Notes under the pieces: model-generated | Seen by the model: the letters and a program-made list of their open reading frames with translations, nothing else | What the model was told of the DNA's origin: nothing | Databases searched by the model: none | Source: an uncultured Desulfobacter sp. | GTDB taxonomy: Bacteria > Desulfobacterota > Desulfobacteria > Desulfobacterales > Desulfobacteraceae | DNA length: 64,000 nt | Assembly: GCF_963664415.1 (NCBI RefSeq) | Contig: NZ_OY761445.1 | Location: 3,002,501-3,066,500 of the forward strand | Direction of reading: 5' to 3' | Part shown: one piece after another, positions 9,516 to 19,159 of the stretch | Position numbering within the stretch: the stretch's first letter is position 1 | Layout of the letters: every line of letters begins with the position of its first letter | Translations under genes and position numbers: made by a program

Positions 9516-12464
9516 ATGAAACGAGATGTTCTTTATGTGGCCGTGGCACTCTTGTTCATGTACGCGGTCCAAGGGCCGATACATCCAGCCGAAGGCAGTA
9601 TCAGGCCGCTTCCTGAAAAACCCCGGAATCACCTTCCTGCGGTTGACCCTGAAAATGATGAGAAACCGCATTCCCTTGACTTTCTGAACATCTTGGACGG
9701 ACTCAAAGACAGTGACGATTACAGGCGTATCAGAGAAAGTGCCCAAAAGATGGATGATGCCCACCTCAAAGATGAATTCTACCGTATTGATGCAATGCTG
9801 AACGACGGGTACTATGAGGATGCATTGAGCCGATGTGAGAAAGTATTGAAAAACACTCCCGGCATCTGGCTTTTCCATTACTGCAAGGCGGTCGCCTATC
9901 ATCTGATCGGCCGGCTGGACGAATCGCTTCGAGAACTGAACCGGGCAATGGCCTTGAATCCGGACTTGCCGAACGTACAGCTCTGGCAGGCCAACATTTA
10001 CCTGCAAAAGGGCGATCTTGCCAAAGCAAATGAACGGATTTTTAATGCACTGAAAGCCAATCAGCACAACCTGGAAGCACGGCTGCTTCTCGCCAAGCTG
10101 AAAATATACAAGCAGGACTACGCCGGCGGCATTGACGAAATCAAGAATGTGATCCGCCTGTCGAAAACAAACGAGAACGCACATATACTACTGGCGAAGA
10201 TCTACTCTGAGATGGGAAGGCACAAGGAGGCTCTTGATTTAATCGAATCCTTTTCCACAGGGTCCACAGGCACCGTTCCTTCGCAACGCGTTCAGGCCGC
10301 GAAAATCGAATTTTTGCTCGCATTGAAACAGGTAGGGCAAGCACAAACATTGTATGAAAAATATTTCCAGGGCAAGGAGACATATGATGCGTTGACCGTC
10401 GAACTGGACTTGTCGCATGCCCAAAAAGATTATGACAAAAGCATTGCCGTTTCAGAAAAGCTGATTGAGAAATACCCGAGATCTTATGCCGGATTTCTGT
10501 CCGGTCTGTACGCCGGCCTATCGAAAAGAGATTTTGCGCAGTCAGAAAAGCTATTGCAAAAGATGAAAGGGTGCTTTCCCACGTTTCCCTGGATCAACAA
10601 GGTCATAGCAGACGTTCTGTTTGCCCGGGAGAGGTATGCCCAAGCCGAAATTTTTTATCGAAAGGCGTTGGCGCGCCATCCCGAGAGCCTTTCCTCATAT
10701 CAGGATCTCGGATGGTGCTACACCACCCACGGCCGATATCAAGACGCCCTTGATGTTTTTCAAGCCGGATTTGAGCGTTTCCCCAGGGATTATCTACTCC
10801 ATAAATTCGCCGGGAAGGCATACCGGGAATTAAACCTTTACAAGAAGTCGATCATTCATTATCAGCAGGCAATCAAAGTGTTCCCGGACCGGATCGGGGC
10901 TCATGTCGGGCTGGGCTCGACTTACAACTATGCTGGAAATTTAGATCTTGCCATTGAATCGTACCAGAGAGCCATCAAGATTTATCCATACTATTTTGAA
11001 CCCTTCTGGGGCATTGCCAACGCCAGTCTCAAACAAAAAAATTACCCTAAAGCGATCAAATACGCAAAGACCGCAATAAGCATGTCCCCTCAGAAAGGAT
11101 TGCCCTATTCAACCTTGGCACAAGCATATTATGATGCGGGCGAGCCAAAACAGGCCGAAGCGGTCTGTCGCGGCATGACGGACACGGTGACGTCCAATGC
11201 CGAAGGTTTACTCTTTCTTGGCTACTGCTGGCGGGGTATTGAAAAATTTGATGAGGCTTTGGCAGCTTTCCAAGCTTCCAACAAAATCAGCCCGGGTTCC
11301 AACAAACATGAAGTCATCGGAAATATCTACCAGAACTTGGGGAAATACCCCGAAGCCGTCCAGGATTACGACCGCGCATTTGAAATGGGTTTGGCGTCTG
11401 TGGATTTATATTACAATATCGGATTGTGTTATCTGAATCTTAGCCGGTTGGACGAGGCCGAGGCATCACTGAAAAAGGCGTTGGCGCTGAATCCGGAAGG
11501 CTCAAAAACATACCATGGTTTGGCAGATGTGTATCTTAAAAAGGATATGCGTGATTTGGCACTTGACCATCTGAACAGGGCGGTGGAATTGGATCCCGGC
11601 AATACCAAGGCATTGTGTGCCCGCGGCCGGCAACTGGGGTTGTCCGGCAAACAAGAGCTTGCAATGAGAGACTATAACAGGGCCTTGGAAATCGACAATG
11701 AAAGTGCTCTTGCTTATCATCTCAGGGGGACGCTGTATGCTGCCCGGGAAGATTTTGAAAACGCAACAGCAGATTACCGAAAGGCCCTAAAAATTAATCC
11801 GGAATACGTTGAGTGCCATGTTTCGCTTGGCCTCGTGTATCAAAAGCAATCCAGGTTCATTGCAGCGCAGTCAGAGTATGAAAAGGCCGCGGCCATCAAT
11901 CCCGATAGTGAAGTGACCCGCCTGGCATTGGGGAACCTGTTCCTTGAAAGCAATGCATTCAACCAGGCCATCCGGCAATATGAAATCGGGCTGGAAAAAG
12001 GCCGGACACTTCAAAAGGAATTAAATTACAGCCTTGGATTGGCCTATAAGAAAAAGGGGGATGTCGAAAAGGCAGCGCTCTTCTATCAAAAAACCCTTGA
12101 AGCTGATCCGGCCTATTTTCAAGCGCATTACAATTTAGGCGTCATCTATGGACAATCCGGCGCCTTGGACAAGTCCGAACACCATTTTCAAGAGGCGCTT
12201 AAAACACATCCCAAAGATGTCGATACCCTGAACAACCTTGGGTACACCTACTACCTCAAAAGAATGTTCACCATGGCTGACGAGTGCTACGCAAAGGCGC
12301 TTGGACAAATGCCCTCCAATGGCCTGTGCCACTACAACAAGGCCCTCAACCATTACGCCCAAAAGGAATTCAATTTAGCGGTCAGGCATCTTGATCTTGC
12401 CGCGAAAAACGGATATAAAGGCTCTCCTCGATTTCATCATGCACTGGAAGCTTACCGAAACTGA
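9516..12464 (+). CDS. large secreted tetratricopeptide-repeat protein
   Basis: A 982-residue protein. The ATG at 9516 is used, not the in-frame start at 9456, because it follows a purine-rich GGAGGGAGG and opens a hydrophobic signal segment (MKRDVLYVAVALLFMYAVQG). From about residue 85 to the end it consists of some 24 TPR units of 34 residues, with the usual W/L-G-Y-A-P positions (for example LYYNIGLCYLNLSRLDEAE and LNNLGYTYYLKRMFTMADE). Such arrays are scaffolds for protein assembly, here probably in the periplasm. The upstream sensor kinase lies on the same strand, but a repeat and 229 bases separate them. No enzymatic domain is present. Confidence 0.9.
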   Translation: MKRDVLYVAVALLFMYAVQGPIHPAEGSIRPLPEKPRNHLPAVDPENDEKPHSLDFLNILDGLKDSDDYRRIRESAQKMDDAHLKDEFYRIDAMLNDGYYEDALSRCEKVLKNTPGIWLFHYCKAVAYHLIGRLDESLRELNRAMALNPDLPNVQLWQANIYLQKGDLAKANERIFNALKANQHNLEARLLLAKLKIYKQDYAGGIDEIKNVIRLSKTNENAHILLAKIYSEMGRHKEALDLIESFSTGSTGTVPSQRVQAAKIEFLLALKQVGQAQTLYEKYFQGKETYDALTVELDLSHAQKDYDKSIAVSEKLIEKYPRSYAGFLSGLYAGLSKRDFAQSEKLLQKMKGCFPTFPWINKVIADVLFARERYAQAEIFYRKALARHPESLSSYQDLGWCYTTHGRYQDALDVFQAGFERFPRDYLLHKFAGKAYRELNLYKKSIIHYQQAIKVFPDRIGAHVGLGSTYNYAGNLDLAIESYQRAIKIYPYYFEPFWGIANASLKQKNYPKAIKYAKTAISMSPQKGLPYSTLAQAYYDAGEPKQAEAVCRGMTDTVTSNAEGLLFLGYCWRGIEKFDEALAAFQASNKISPGSNKHEVIGNIYQNLGKYPEAVQDYDRAFEMGLASVDLYYNIGLCYLNLSRLDEAEASLKKALALNPEGSKTYHGLADVYLKKDMRDLALDHLNRAVELDPGNTKALCARGRQLGLSGKQELAMRDYNRALEIDNESALAYHLRGTLYAAREDFENATADYRKALKINPEYVECHVSLGLVYQKQSRFIAAQSEYEKAAAINPDSEVTRLALGNLFLESNAFNQAIRQYEIGLEKGRTLQKELNYSLGLAYKKKGDVEKAALFYQKTLEADPAYFQAHYNLGVIYGQSGALDKSEHHFQEALKTHPKDVDTLNNLGYTYYLKRMFTMADECYAKALGQMPSNGLCHYNKALNHYAQKEFNLAVRHLDLAAKNGYKGSPRFHHALEAYRN

Positions 12465-12489
12465 TGCACCACCGGCCATGGGGAAATGC

Positions 12490-12580
12490 AGGACAAGGAG
12501 AATACCGCCGAACGGCTCAAGGCACTCAGCAGGCAGATTGCCATTGAATACGGGCGACGAGCAGATGCACGGAAAATTGA
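12490..12580 (+). pseudogene. relic of a glycosyltransferase 3' end
   Basis: The translated stretch ENTAERLKALSRQIAIE closely matches DNAAERLETLSRQVAIE at the C-terminus of the glycosyltransferase ending at 3226. The DNA matches over about 75 bases (compare 3150-3226). No other part of the gene remains. The relic lies between the TPR gene and hsdR, on the outer edge of the restriction-modification locus. It implies that a paralogous glycosyltransferase gene once stood here, or that this end was duplicated. Confidence 0.7.
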
Positions 12581-12594
12581 AAACGACTGTATAT

Positions 12595-15500
12595 CTATCG
12601 GCTCCAGGTGTTTGATAATGCTTCTGCCTGTTTCAATACGAGTTCAACCGCTTCTATTGCACCATCCGGGGGATATTTCCATCTTTTTAAGGCCCTGCGA
12701 ATTAAAATACGCAGTTTTGCCCTTACACTGTCTCTGACCTGCCAATCAACGGTGGTACTTCTTTTTAATTTTTGGGTAACTTCTTTGGCAAGTTCCCTAA
12801 GATTGTTATCCCCTAATTCTCTTACGGCGCTTTCGTTTTGGATCAAAGCCCGGTAAAAAGCTATTTCATCGCTGTTCAAACCTGACTTTTCAGCCATTTC
12901 ATCATCTTTGGCCATATCTTTAGCCATCTGAATCAACTCTTCAATCACTTGGGCTGTTTCAATGGCCCTGTTATGATATTTGCGAAGCGTTTCCAGAATC
13001 CGGTCAGAATACTTTTTTTCCTGGACAACATCGTTTTTCATCCGTGCCTTGATCTCATCCTTTAAAAGGCGTTCCAACAGGTCCACTGCAAGATTTTTTG
13101 TTTTCATCTTGCCGACATCTTCTAAAAATTCCTGAGAAAGAAGGCCGATATTGGGTTTCTCAAGCCCAGCCAACGCAAATACATCGGCCACACCATCTGC
13201 AATAATGGCATTATCAATAATCTGTTTCAGTGCCGAGCTTTTATCCGCCTCAGTCCGTTTTTTATCAATCGTCGTGTATTTGCTGATGGCGGCTTTTACC
13301 GCAGAAAAGAACGCAATTTCCTTTTTAAGCGACCGCACCTCATCAAGGGTGCTGCAAAGGGTATAGGCTTTGGTGATATTTACAACAACATCTAAAAATC
13401 GTTTTTTACCATCGTCTAAGCCTAAAATATGATTCATGGACAAAGGCAGCAATTGCAGTGCATTTGTTTTATAATCACTGTAATCAAACCCATGGAAAAG
13501 CCCTCTGGCAACATCCATTTTTTCCAATAGAATTCCATATGCCTGTTTTGAGCTAAGTGTCGGCTCTCCCCGTCCGTTTGCATCTGTATACACTTTCAGG
13601 GCCGTTTTAAGTTCATTGGCAATACCGATATAATCGACAACCAAACCGCCGGGCTTGTCTTTGAAAACACGATTCACCCTGGCAATGGCCTGCATTAAAT
13701 TATGGCCCTTCATGGGTTTATCCACATACATGGTGTGGCATGCCGGTACATCAAAACCAGTCAGCCACATGTCCCGGACAATGACAATTTTCAATGAATT
13801 TTTTTCGTCTTTAAATCGTTTTTCAAGAATGCTTTTGGCTCTCTTATTATAAATATGTTTTTGCAGATGCTCCTTATCTGAAGCACTGCCGGTCATTACC
13901 ACCCGAATACCCCCATCATTTGGATCATAAAAACCTTGTTTCTCTTTGCCCTCTCTTTTAAGCGTACCTTCCCATTCGGGCTTCAGCTTTATAATAGCTT
14001 TGAACATGGCGACACAAATGTCCCGGCTCATGCAGACAATCATAGCCTTGCCTGGAAAACTATCCGTTCTGTTTGTAAAATGATCCACCAGGTCTTTTGC
14101 GACCTGCTCGATTCTGGGGCCAGATCCAACCAATTTTTCAAGTGTTGCCCACTTGCTCTTGGTCTTTTCTTTTTCCACAAGGTCTTCTTCATCCTCAAAG
14201 ACATCTTCAACGTCTTGATTCAGTGTTTCAATTTCATGCTTATTAATATCCAGTTTTGCCAGACGGGACTCATAGAATATGGGGACTGTTGCACCATCAT
14301 CCACGGCATCCTGAATATCATAGATACTGACATAATCACCAAATACCGCCCGGGTGTCCTTATCATCCCTGGATAAAGGGGTCCCGGTAAACCCGATAAA
14401 AGTCGCATTGGGCAAAGCATCTCTTAAATGCTTGGAATATCCGAACGTATACTGTCCGGTTTTTTTATTGAGTCTGGCTTTATCACCATACTGGCTGCGG
14501 TGCGCCTCATCTGAAATCACAACAAGATTATGCCGGTTGCTTAGAACAGGATGCCTTTGCTCTTCAGCAATCAAGGCAAACTTTTGAACAGTGGAAAATA
14601 TGATACCGCCGGAAGCGCTTGTTGAAAGGATATCCCTTAATTCATCCCTGTTGGATGCCTGCACCGGTGTTTGTTTCAGGTTCTCCCTGGCCATACTAAA
14701 CGTATCAAAAAGCTGACCGTCAAGATCATTTCTGTCTGTCACCACAACCAATGTGGGACTTTTCATTTCAGGACTGGTCAAAAGCTTGCCGGCATAGCAC
14801 ACCATGGAAATACTCTTCCCGGAACCTTGTGTGTGCCAGACCACCCCGGCTTTTCTGGAACCTTCTTCAACCTTCATACCCCACGTGGCACGGGTTTCTT
14901 CGACCTGGCCGGATCGTGGCGCTTTCGATGCAATGATCGTGGCGCGGACCGCCTGTCGCACCGCATGAAACTGGTGGTATCCTGCAATTTTTTTAATCAT
15001 CGTATCACCGGTTTCTTCAAAAAGAATAAAATATTTTAAATAGTCGAGCAGTAATTCCCGGTCAAAGAACCCTTTAACCAGTTTTTCCAGTTCATATTTA
15101 AGGTTTGGTTTGTCATTTTCATCTTTTATGGTTCGCCACGGCATGAACCATTCCTTACTGGCAGTCAAAGAGCCCACCCGGGCACTTAACCCGTCGCTGA
15201 TAACCAGGGCTTGGTTAAACACAAACAGATCTGAAATTTCATCTTTATAGGTCTGGAGCTGATTATATGCATCCCAGATATCCGCACCTTCATCAGCCGG
15301 ATTTTTAAGCTCTATTACCGCAATGGGCAAACCGTTGATAAAGACAATAAGATCCGGACGCCTCAGATGTTTGGTTCCGGTTATCGTAAACTGATTAACA
15401 ACCAGAAACTGATTGTGTTCCGCATTGTCGAAATCGATCAATTTAACATGTTCGATCTTATTGGCTTCATCACTGTTTATTTCAACAGGAAACCCTTCAA

Positions 15501-15780
15501 GCAGATATTTATGGAAAAGATGGTTGTTTTCTATCAACACGGGGGTTTTGGGTTTTTCAAGTGTATGGGCCACATCCTCAATTAAACCCGCTGAGATCTC
15601 CGGGTTGATTACGCGAAGCTGTGATGCCAGCCGGTCATGCAGCACCACCTGACGGTAGCTTTCTCTTTCAGGCGTTTCACCCTCCGGTGAAATCTGTTTC
15701 CCGGTAATCGTTTGATATCCGTTCTCTTGAAACCAGGATAAACACAATTGCTCCAGTTCATTTTCGCTGATCATTGTCAT
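12595..15780 (-). CDS. hsdR: type I restriction enzyme, R subunit
   Basis: A 1061-residue HsdR, the motor and nuclease subunit of a type I restriction-modification complex. The N-terminal nuclease domain shows PDLIVFINGLPIAVIELKNP (about 142-161), the PD-x-E-x-K core. The SF2 translocase follows: Walker A TQGSGKSISM (about 318), DEAH in VISDEAHRSQYG (about 423), FTGTPL, and the motif VI region IARVNRVFKDKPG. The C-terminal helical region contacts the methylase. The start overlaps the stop of the AlbA_2-type gene by four bases (ATGA); an ATG two codons in is an alternative. It would cut unmodified foreign DNA far from the site recognised by HsdS. Confidence 0.95.
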   Translation of the reverse strand: MTMISENELEQLCLSWFQENGYQTITGKQISPEGETPERESYRQVVLHDRLASQLRVINPEISAGLIEDVAHTLEKPKTPVLIENNHLFHKYLLEGFPVEINSDEANKIEHVKLIDFDNAEHNQFLVVNQFTITGTKHLRRPDLIVFINGLPIAVIELKNPADEGADIWDAYNQLQTYKDEISDLFVFNQALVISDGLSARVGSLTASKEWFMPWRTIKDENDKPNLKYELEKLVKGFFDRELLLDYLKYFILFEETGDTMIKKIAGYHQFHAVRQAVRATIIASKAPRSGQVEETRATWGMKVEEGSRKAGVVWHTQGSGKSISMVCYAGKLLTSPEMKSPTLVVVTDRNDLDGQLFDTFSMARENLKQTPVQASNRDELRDILSTSASGGIIFSTVQKFALIAEEQRHPVLSNRHNLVVISDEAHRSQYGDKARLNKKTGQYTFGYSKHLRDALPNATFIGFTGTPLSRDDKDTRAVFGDYVSIYDIQDAVDDGATVPIFYESRLAKLDINKHEIETLNQDVEDVFEDEEDLVEKEKTKSKWATLEKLVGSGPRIEQVAKDLVDHFTNRTDSFPGKAMIVCMSRDICVAMFKAIIKLKPEWEGTLKREGKEKQGFYDPNDGGIRVVMTGSASDKEHLQKHIYNKRAKSILEKRFKDEKNSLKIVIVRDMWLTGFDVPACHTMYVDKPMKGHNLMQAIARVNRVFKDKPGGLVVDYIGIANELKTALKVYTDANGRGEPTLSSKQAYGILLEKMDVARGLFHGFDYSDYKTNALQLLPLSMNHILGLDDGKKRFLDVVVNITKAYTLCSTLDEVRSLKKEIAFFSAVKAAISKYTTIDKKRTEADKSSALKQIIDNAIIADGVADVFALAGLEKPNIGLLSQEFLEDVGKMKTKNLAVDLLERLLKDEIKARMKNDVVQEKKYSDRILETLRKYHNRAIETAQVIEELIQMAKDMAKDDEMAEKSGLNSDEIAFYRALIQNESAVRELGDNNLRELAKEVTQKLKRSTTVDWQVRDSVRAKLRILIRRALKRWKYPPDGAIEAVELVLKQAEALSNTWSR

Positions 15781-17729
15781 ATTCTGTTCACCGATGTATA
15801 GGCTTGTTTGGAATGTGTCGGCGTCTGGGGAAATGCCAAGGCCAATTTACCCTGATCAAGCAGGGGTTTCAAAGTGTTTTTCCGCAAGGCCAGAGGTTTT
15901 CTGTTTAACAATTGCGCCAGCACCTGCTGGGTAAGGTAATACTCTGAACAGAGCGTGAGAATAATTTGGATCATCTCTTTTTTATTCAGGCGCTTCTGGT
16001 TTCTGGCTTTTTCTGCTTGTTCCATAAGAGATTTTTCGATCTCATCGGAAACCAGGTTAAGGTCGTCTATCAAGGGTTTAACCAACCCTTCTACACTAAG
16101 CCACCCTAAGTTATGCCGCTCGTTATGTCCCAAGCGAATACCGTTATGTCCCAAGCTAATGTCACTAGGGTCACTATCTGCTAGTGATATAACAGAACTT
16201 TGAGAAAATGCTTGTTCCGCACTGGGAAGCCTTTGTCCTGGGAGATGGTACACCATCCCCCGGCCATGGCCATGGGATTCAAGCAGTTTCGCTTTCATCA
16301 ACCGTTGAAACGCCAGGGTCAAATCATGGGCATGTTCGGTTGAGATCTCGGTCATCCTTCGGTGGGAAATGGTCTGTTCTGTTGCGGCAGATGCCAGAAT
16401 CAGCCGTTCAAGTTCCGGCAAACGGTCAAATTGGTCCCCTATGGTTCGTCGCAGCTCATCCACAATTTGGTCAGGAAGCAGATCCAGCATCCGAAGTTCC
16501 AAAAGGGTTTGATCAAACGGCACCTCTTTCTCATATAACACCGGGCTTCGCCAATGCTGACTGTCCCACCCCTGATAAATTTTAGGAATGCCGCTGCCTG
16601 CCTGCTCTCCCAGGCCAATGTATCTGAACATCTTGTGGAGCAGTCGATTCCGGCAATCGCTTTCGCCTCCCTGAATCGCAATTTCTTTTGGCACCCGCAT
16701 TAATCCCGGATTCCTAAACCCGAACAGATCCGGCCGCTTAACAATCAATACAGAAGCCCTATCCGTATAGTCGGCATGGACAATGCAATTGACCAATGCT
16801 TCACGCAGGGCCTGATGCACCAGGGTGTTCTCCTGGCGAAGGTCTTTTTCCAGCTTAAACGGGACCTTTAGATCTTCGGTCAGTTTTTTTATCACCTTTC
16901 TGTAAAAATCAAACAGATTTCCTGACCAGGACCCATCCAGGGTTAGCCGGTCAATCCAACGGGCTTCGATTTTTGCTTCCGGCCGTTCCTGGTAGTCCAG
17001 CATATAATTGGGAAAAACTTCCTGAATGGACGGCAGTGCCCCGAACATTAAAAGTCCGGCCCGGGTTAAAGCACCGGCACCGGTTTCCCGATTGATCCGC
17101 CAGGCGCCTATATTTTTTAAAAAAGGTATGGGTTCAATCTGGTTCCAGGGGTGATCAAGATTTAAATTCATATATAACCGGCGATAGGCATTAAAACTGT
17201 CTAAATCGATATCTTCAATCCCATACCCTTTGAGCAGTTCATTATCCCGGCTGTCCTCAACCTGTTCCGCCAACATTCGTTTGACAGTTTCCCAGTCACA
17301 GCGGGAATCTCCGGTATTAAATCTTTTATAAGTGCCGGTTAAGGGATTGTTGCTGATAAACACCGGCTTTTGCTTTCTTCCCGCCTTGGGAATTGATATC
17401 TGAATCAGATTCTTTCCGTCGATTTTAAACGTTCTGACATCTTTTTCCTGTAGCAAATTGACACTGATTTTACCCGGATCATTCAAGGTGGACCACAGAT
17501 CATCCAGTACCTTTTGAAGATTGAAGATCCCGTTGAGTCTGAATCCTTTCTTTGTTTCCTTAAGCCCTAGAACCACCTCCCCACCGTAGGAGTTGGCAAA
17601 GGCACTGTATGTGGGTCAGAAATCTTTGGGCAGTTCTCCCTGGCCGTCTTTTCCGGCTGCAAGCTTGCACTCCACCTCATAATTCTCGCTTAAAACAGAG
17701 ATGTCGTCTAAGGTTTTGATTTCCAGCAT
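15777..17729 (-). pseudogene. AlbA_2/ATPase-like gene in the hsd operon, stopped by in-frame TGA
   Basis: The frame opens at the ATG at 17729 with MLEIKTLDDISVLSENYEVE, the usual start of AlbA_2 (Schlafen-type) DNA-binding domains. It meets a TGA at codon 38 (17616-17618) in DF-stop-PTYSAFANSYGGEVVLG, where relatives have Trp. The rest stays open for about 612 codons. That part carries the HATPase_c_4-like block HQALREALVNCIVHADYTD and a winged-helix C-terminus. Similar genes often sit inside type I restriction loci and are annotated as RecG-like or transcriptional regulators. A shortened protein could start at the GTG at 17576, but it would lack the N-terminal third of the AlbA_2 domain. Either the gene is recently inactivated or it is translated from an internal start. 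Confidence 0.75.
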
Positions 17730-17785
17730 AAGTGCTCCGGTTGTTTGAACAAAGCTAATTCATTTTCCATATGGATTTACATATT

Positions 17786-19159
17786 TTATACGTTTACCTT
17801 TATTTCACCTGAAAGTAGTTTGGGGAGTAAAGCGTCACGAATCCTTTTCAACTCTTTGTTTTGAATATGATTTTTTTCAATTTTAAGATGGTTCGTAGTC
17901 ACAACCTTCTCAAATACTGTACATAAAGGCTTAGGTGAAATTACAATTTTTTTTACAATTAATTCGGACCAATGTCTCCTGTATTCCTGGAATTTCTGAA
18001 GATCTTTTACCGCATAGTACACCCAAATGGTTGAACGTGCTTTGCCTTGGATTGGAATCACATTTTGAGATATATCAAAAGGGCTTATTGATAGGTGCAT
18101 CAAGCATGTATGATCGCCAAAAATAAATATCGGATTGTTTAATGTGGGTTCAAATCCAGGAGGATCATCATGGAAACCAAGCAACAATCCTGCGCCTTGC
18201 TCAAACACAGGCACTTCACCGTATGGTTGAACTTGCTTCTTTGTGTACCTTTTAGGGGGCCTTAACCTTTTTAAAATATTTTTTACATTGGAGCATGCAC
18301 ATCCCTCAGGAATCAATCCCAATTCAGATTCGATCAGACTAGACGGAAAAAGCTTTGCTGTTTCTACAAGCTCGTTTTTCTGTTCATTTGTCCGAAGCTC
18401 TATCTTTGCATCAAGTTTGGATTCTATTTTCGCATTGATGTCCGTCAGATCTGAGCCTTTCAGGATATCATCAAGATTTACAGCCCCTGAAATAATAGAC
18501 TGGGCTACTTTTTCAATCTGATCTGAATTTCCGCCCATTTTTCGGATATGCTCTTTTGCCTTTACCGGTTCAAAATCAACAAACCAGGATTTGAAGATGG
18601 CTTGGGATATTTGTTCAAGGGTTTGGTTAAGCTGCTGATTGAGTTCTATTTTTTCTTGTATGGAATCAAAAAAAGCAGCTATTGATTTTTGTTTATCAAT
18701 ATCGGGAAAAGGTAACTCAAATTTTGGTATATCTCTACAATTTAGGCTATCAAAAACGGCACCGACATTCAGATACTTAGCAACTTCTATTTTATATTGA
18801 GGCCCACTTAAAACCCAACGCAGATACCTTTGGGAAACCTGGTCCCCTTCACTTCGCAAGATAATTAAATTTTGGCCAATTGCACATTCAAGCCCCTTTG
18901 GGATAGTCGCAATATCACCAACTCGACCTCTTCTCGTTACTATCACATCACCTTCTTGAGGTTTAAGTTTCTTTGTCCATTCAGCATAATCTTTTTTTGA
19001 AATAACTCGAACGTCATTAAGACTTATTCTACTTTCTTGAATGTTGGGAATAGCTATGTATGGATACCCTTTTTGGGTAGCCTTAGGAGTCGCGTGAACA
19101 CAATCATATAACTTTACACCGACATCTTTTAATGCCTTTGTCGGATAATCAGATCCCAT
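17786..19159 (-). CDS. hsdS: type I restriction enzyme, specificity subunit
   Basis: A 457-residue HsdS, with the start set at the ATG at 19159 (MGSDYPTKALKDVG). This overlaps the hsdM stop by 11 bases; an upstream in-frame start at 19216 would lie deep inside hsdM. Two target-recognition domains are visible. The first (about 1-165) is followed by the conserved helix KQKSIAAFFDSIQEKIELNQ (about 170-190). The second begins near 280 (ELGLIPEGC) and ends with the second helix before LLPKLLSGEIKV. The variable domains set the bipartite DNA sequence that is methylated or restricted. The motif itself cannot be predicted. Confidence 0.92.
   Translation of the reverse strand: MGSDYPTKALKDVGVKLYDCVHATPKATQKGYPYIAIPNIQESRISLNDVRVISKKDYAEWTKKLKPQEGDVIVTRRGRVGDIATIPKGLECAIGQNLIILRSEGDQVSQRYLRWVLSGPQYKIEVAKYLNVGAVFDSLNCRDIPKFELPFPDIDKQKSIAAFFDSIQEKIELNQQLNQTLEQISQAIFKSWFVDFEPVKAKEHIRKMGGNSDQIEKVAQSIISGAVNLDDILKGSDLTDINAKIESKLDAKIELRTNEQKNELVETAKLFPSSLIESELGLIPEGCACSNVKNILKRLRPPKRYTKKQVQPYGEVPVFEQGAGLLLGFHDDPPGFEPTLNNPIFIFGDHTCLMHLSISPFDISQNVIPIQGKARSTIWVYYAVKDLQKFQEYRRHWSELIVKKIVISPKPLCTVFEKVVTTNHLKIEKNHIQNKELKRIRDALLPKLLSGEIKVNV

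Noticed and set aside
17616..17618. TGA read as selenocysteine
   Set aside because: Relatives have Trp at this position, the protein is not a redox enzyme, and no clear SECIS-like hairpin stands directly after the codon.
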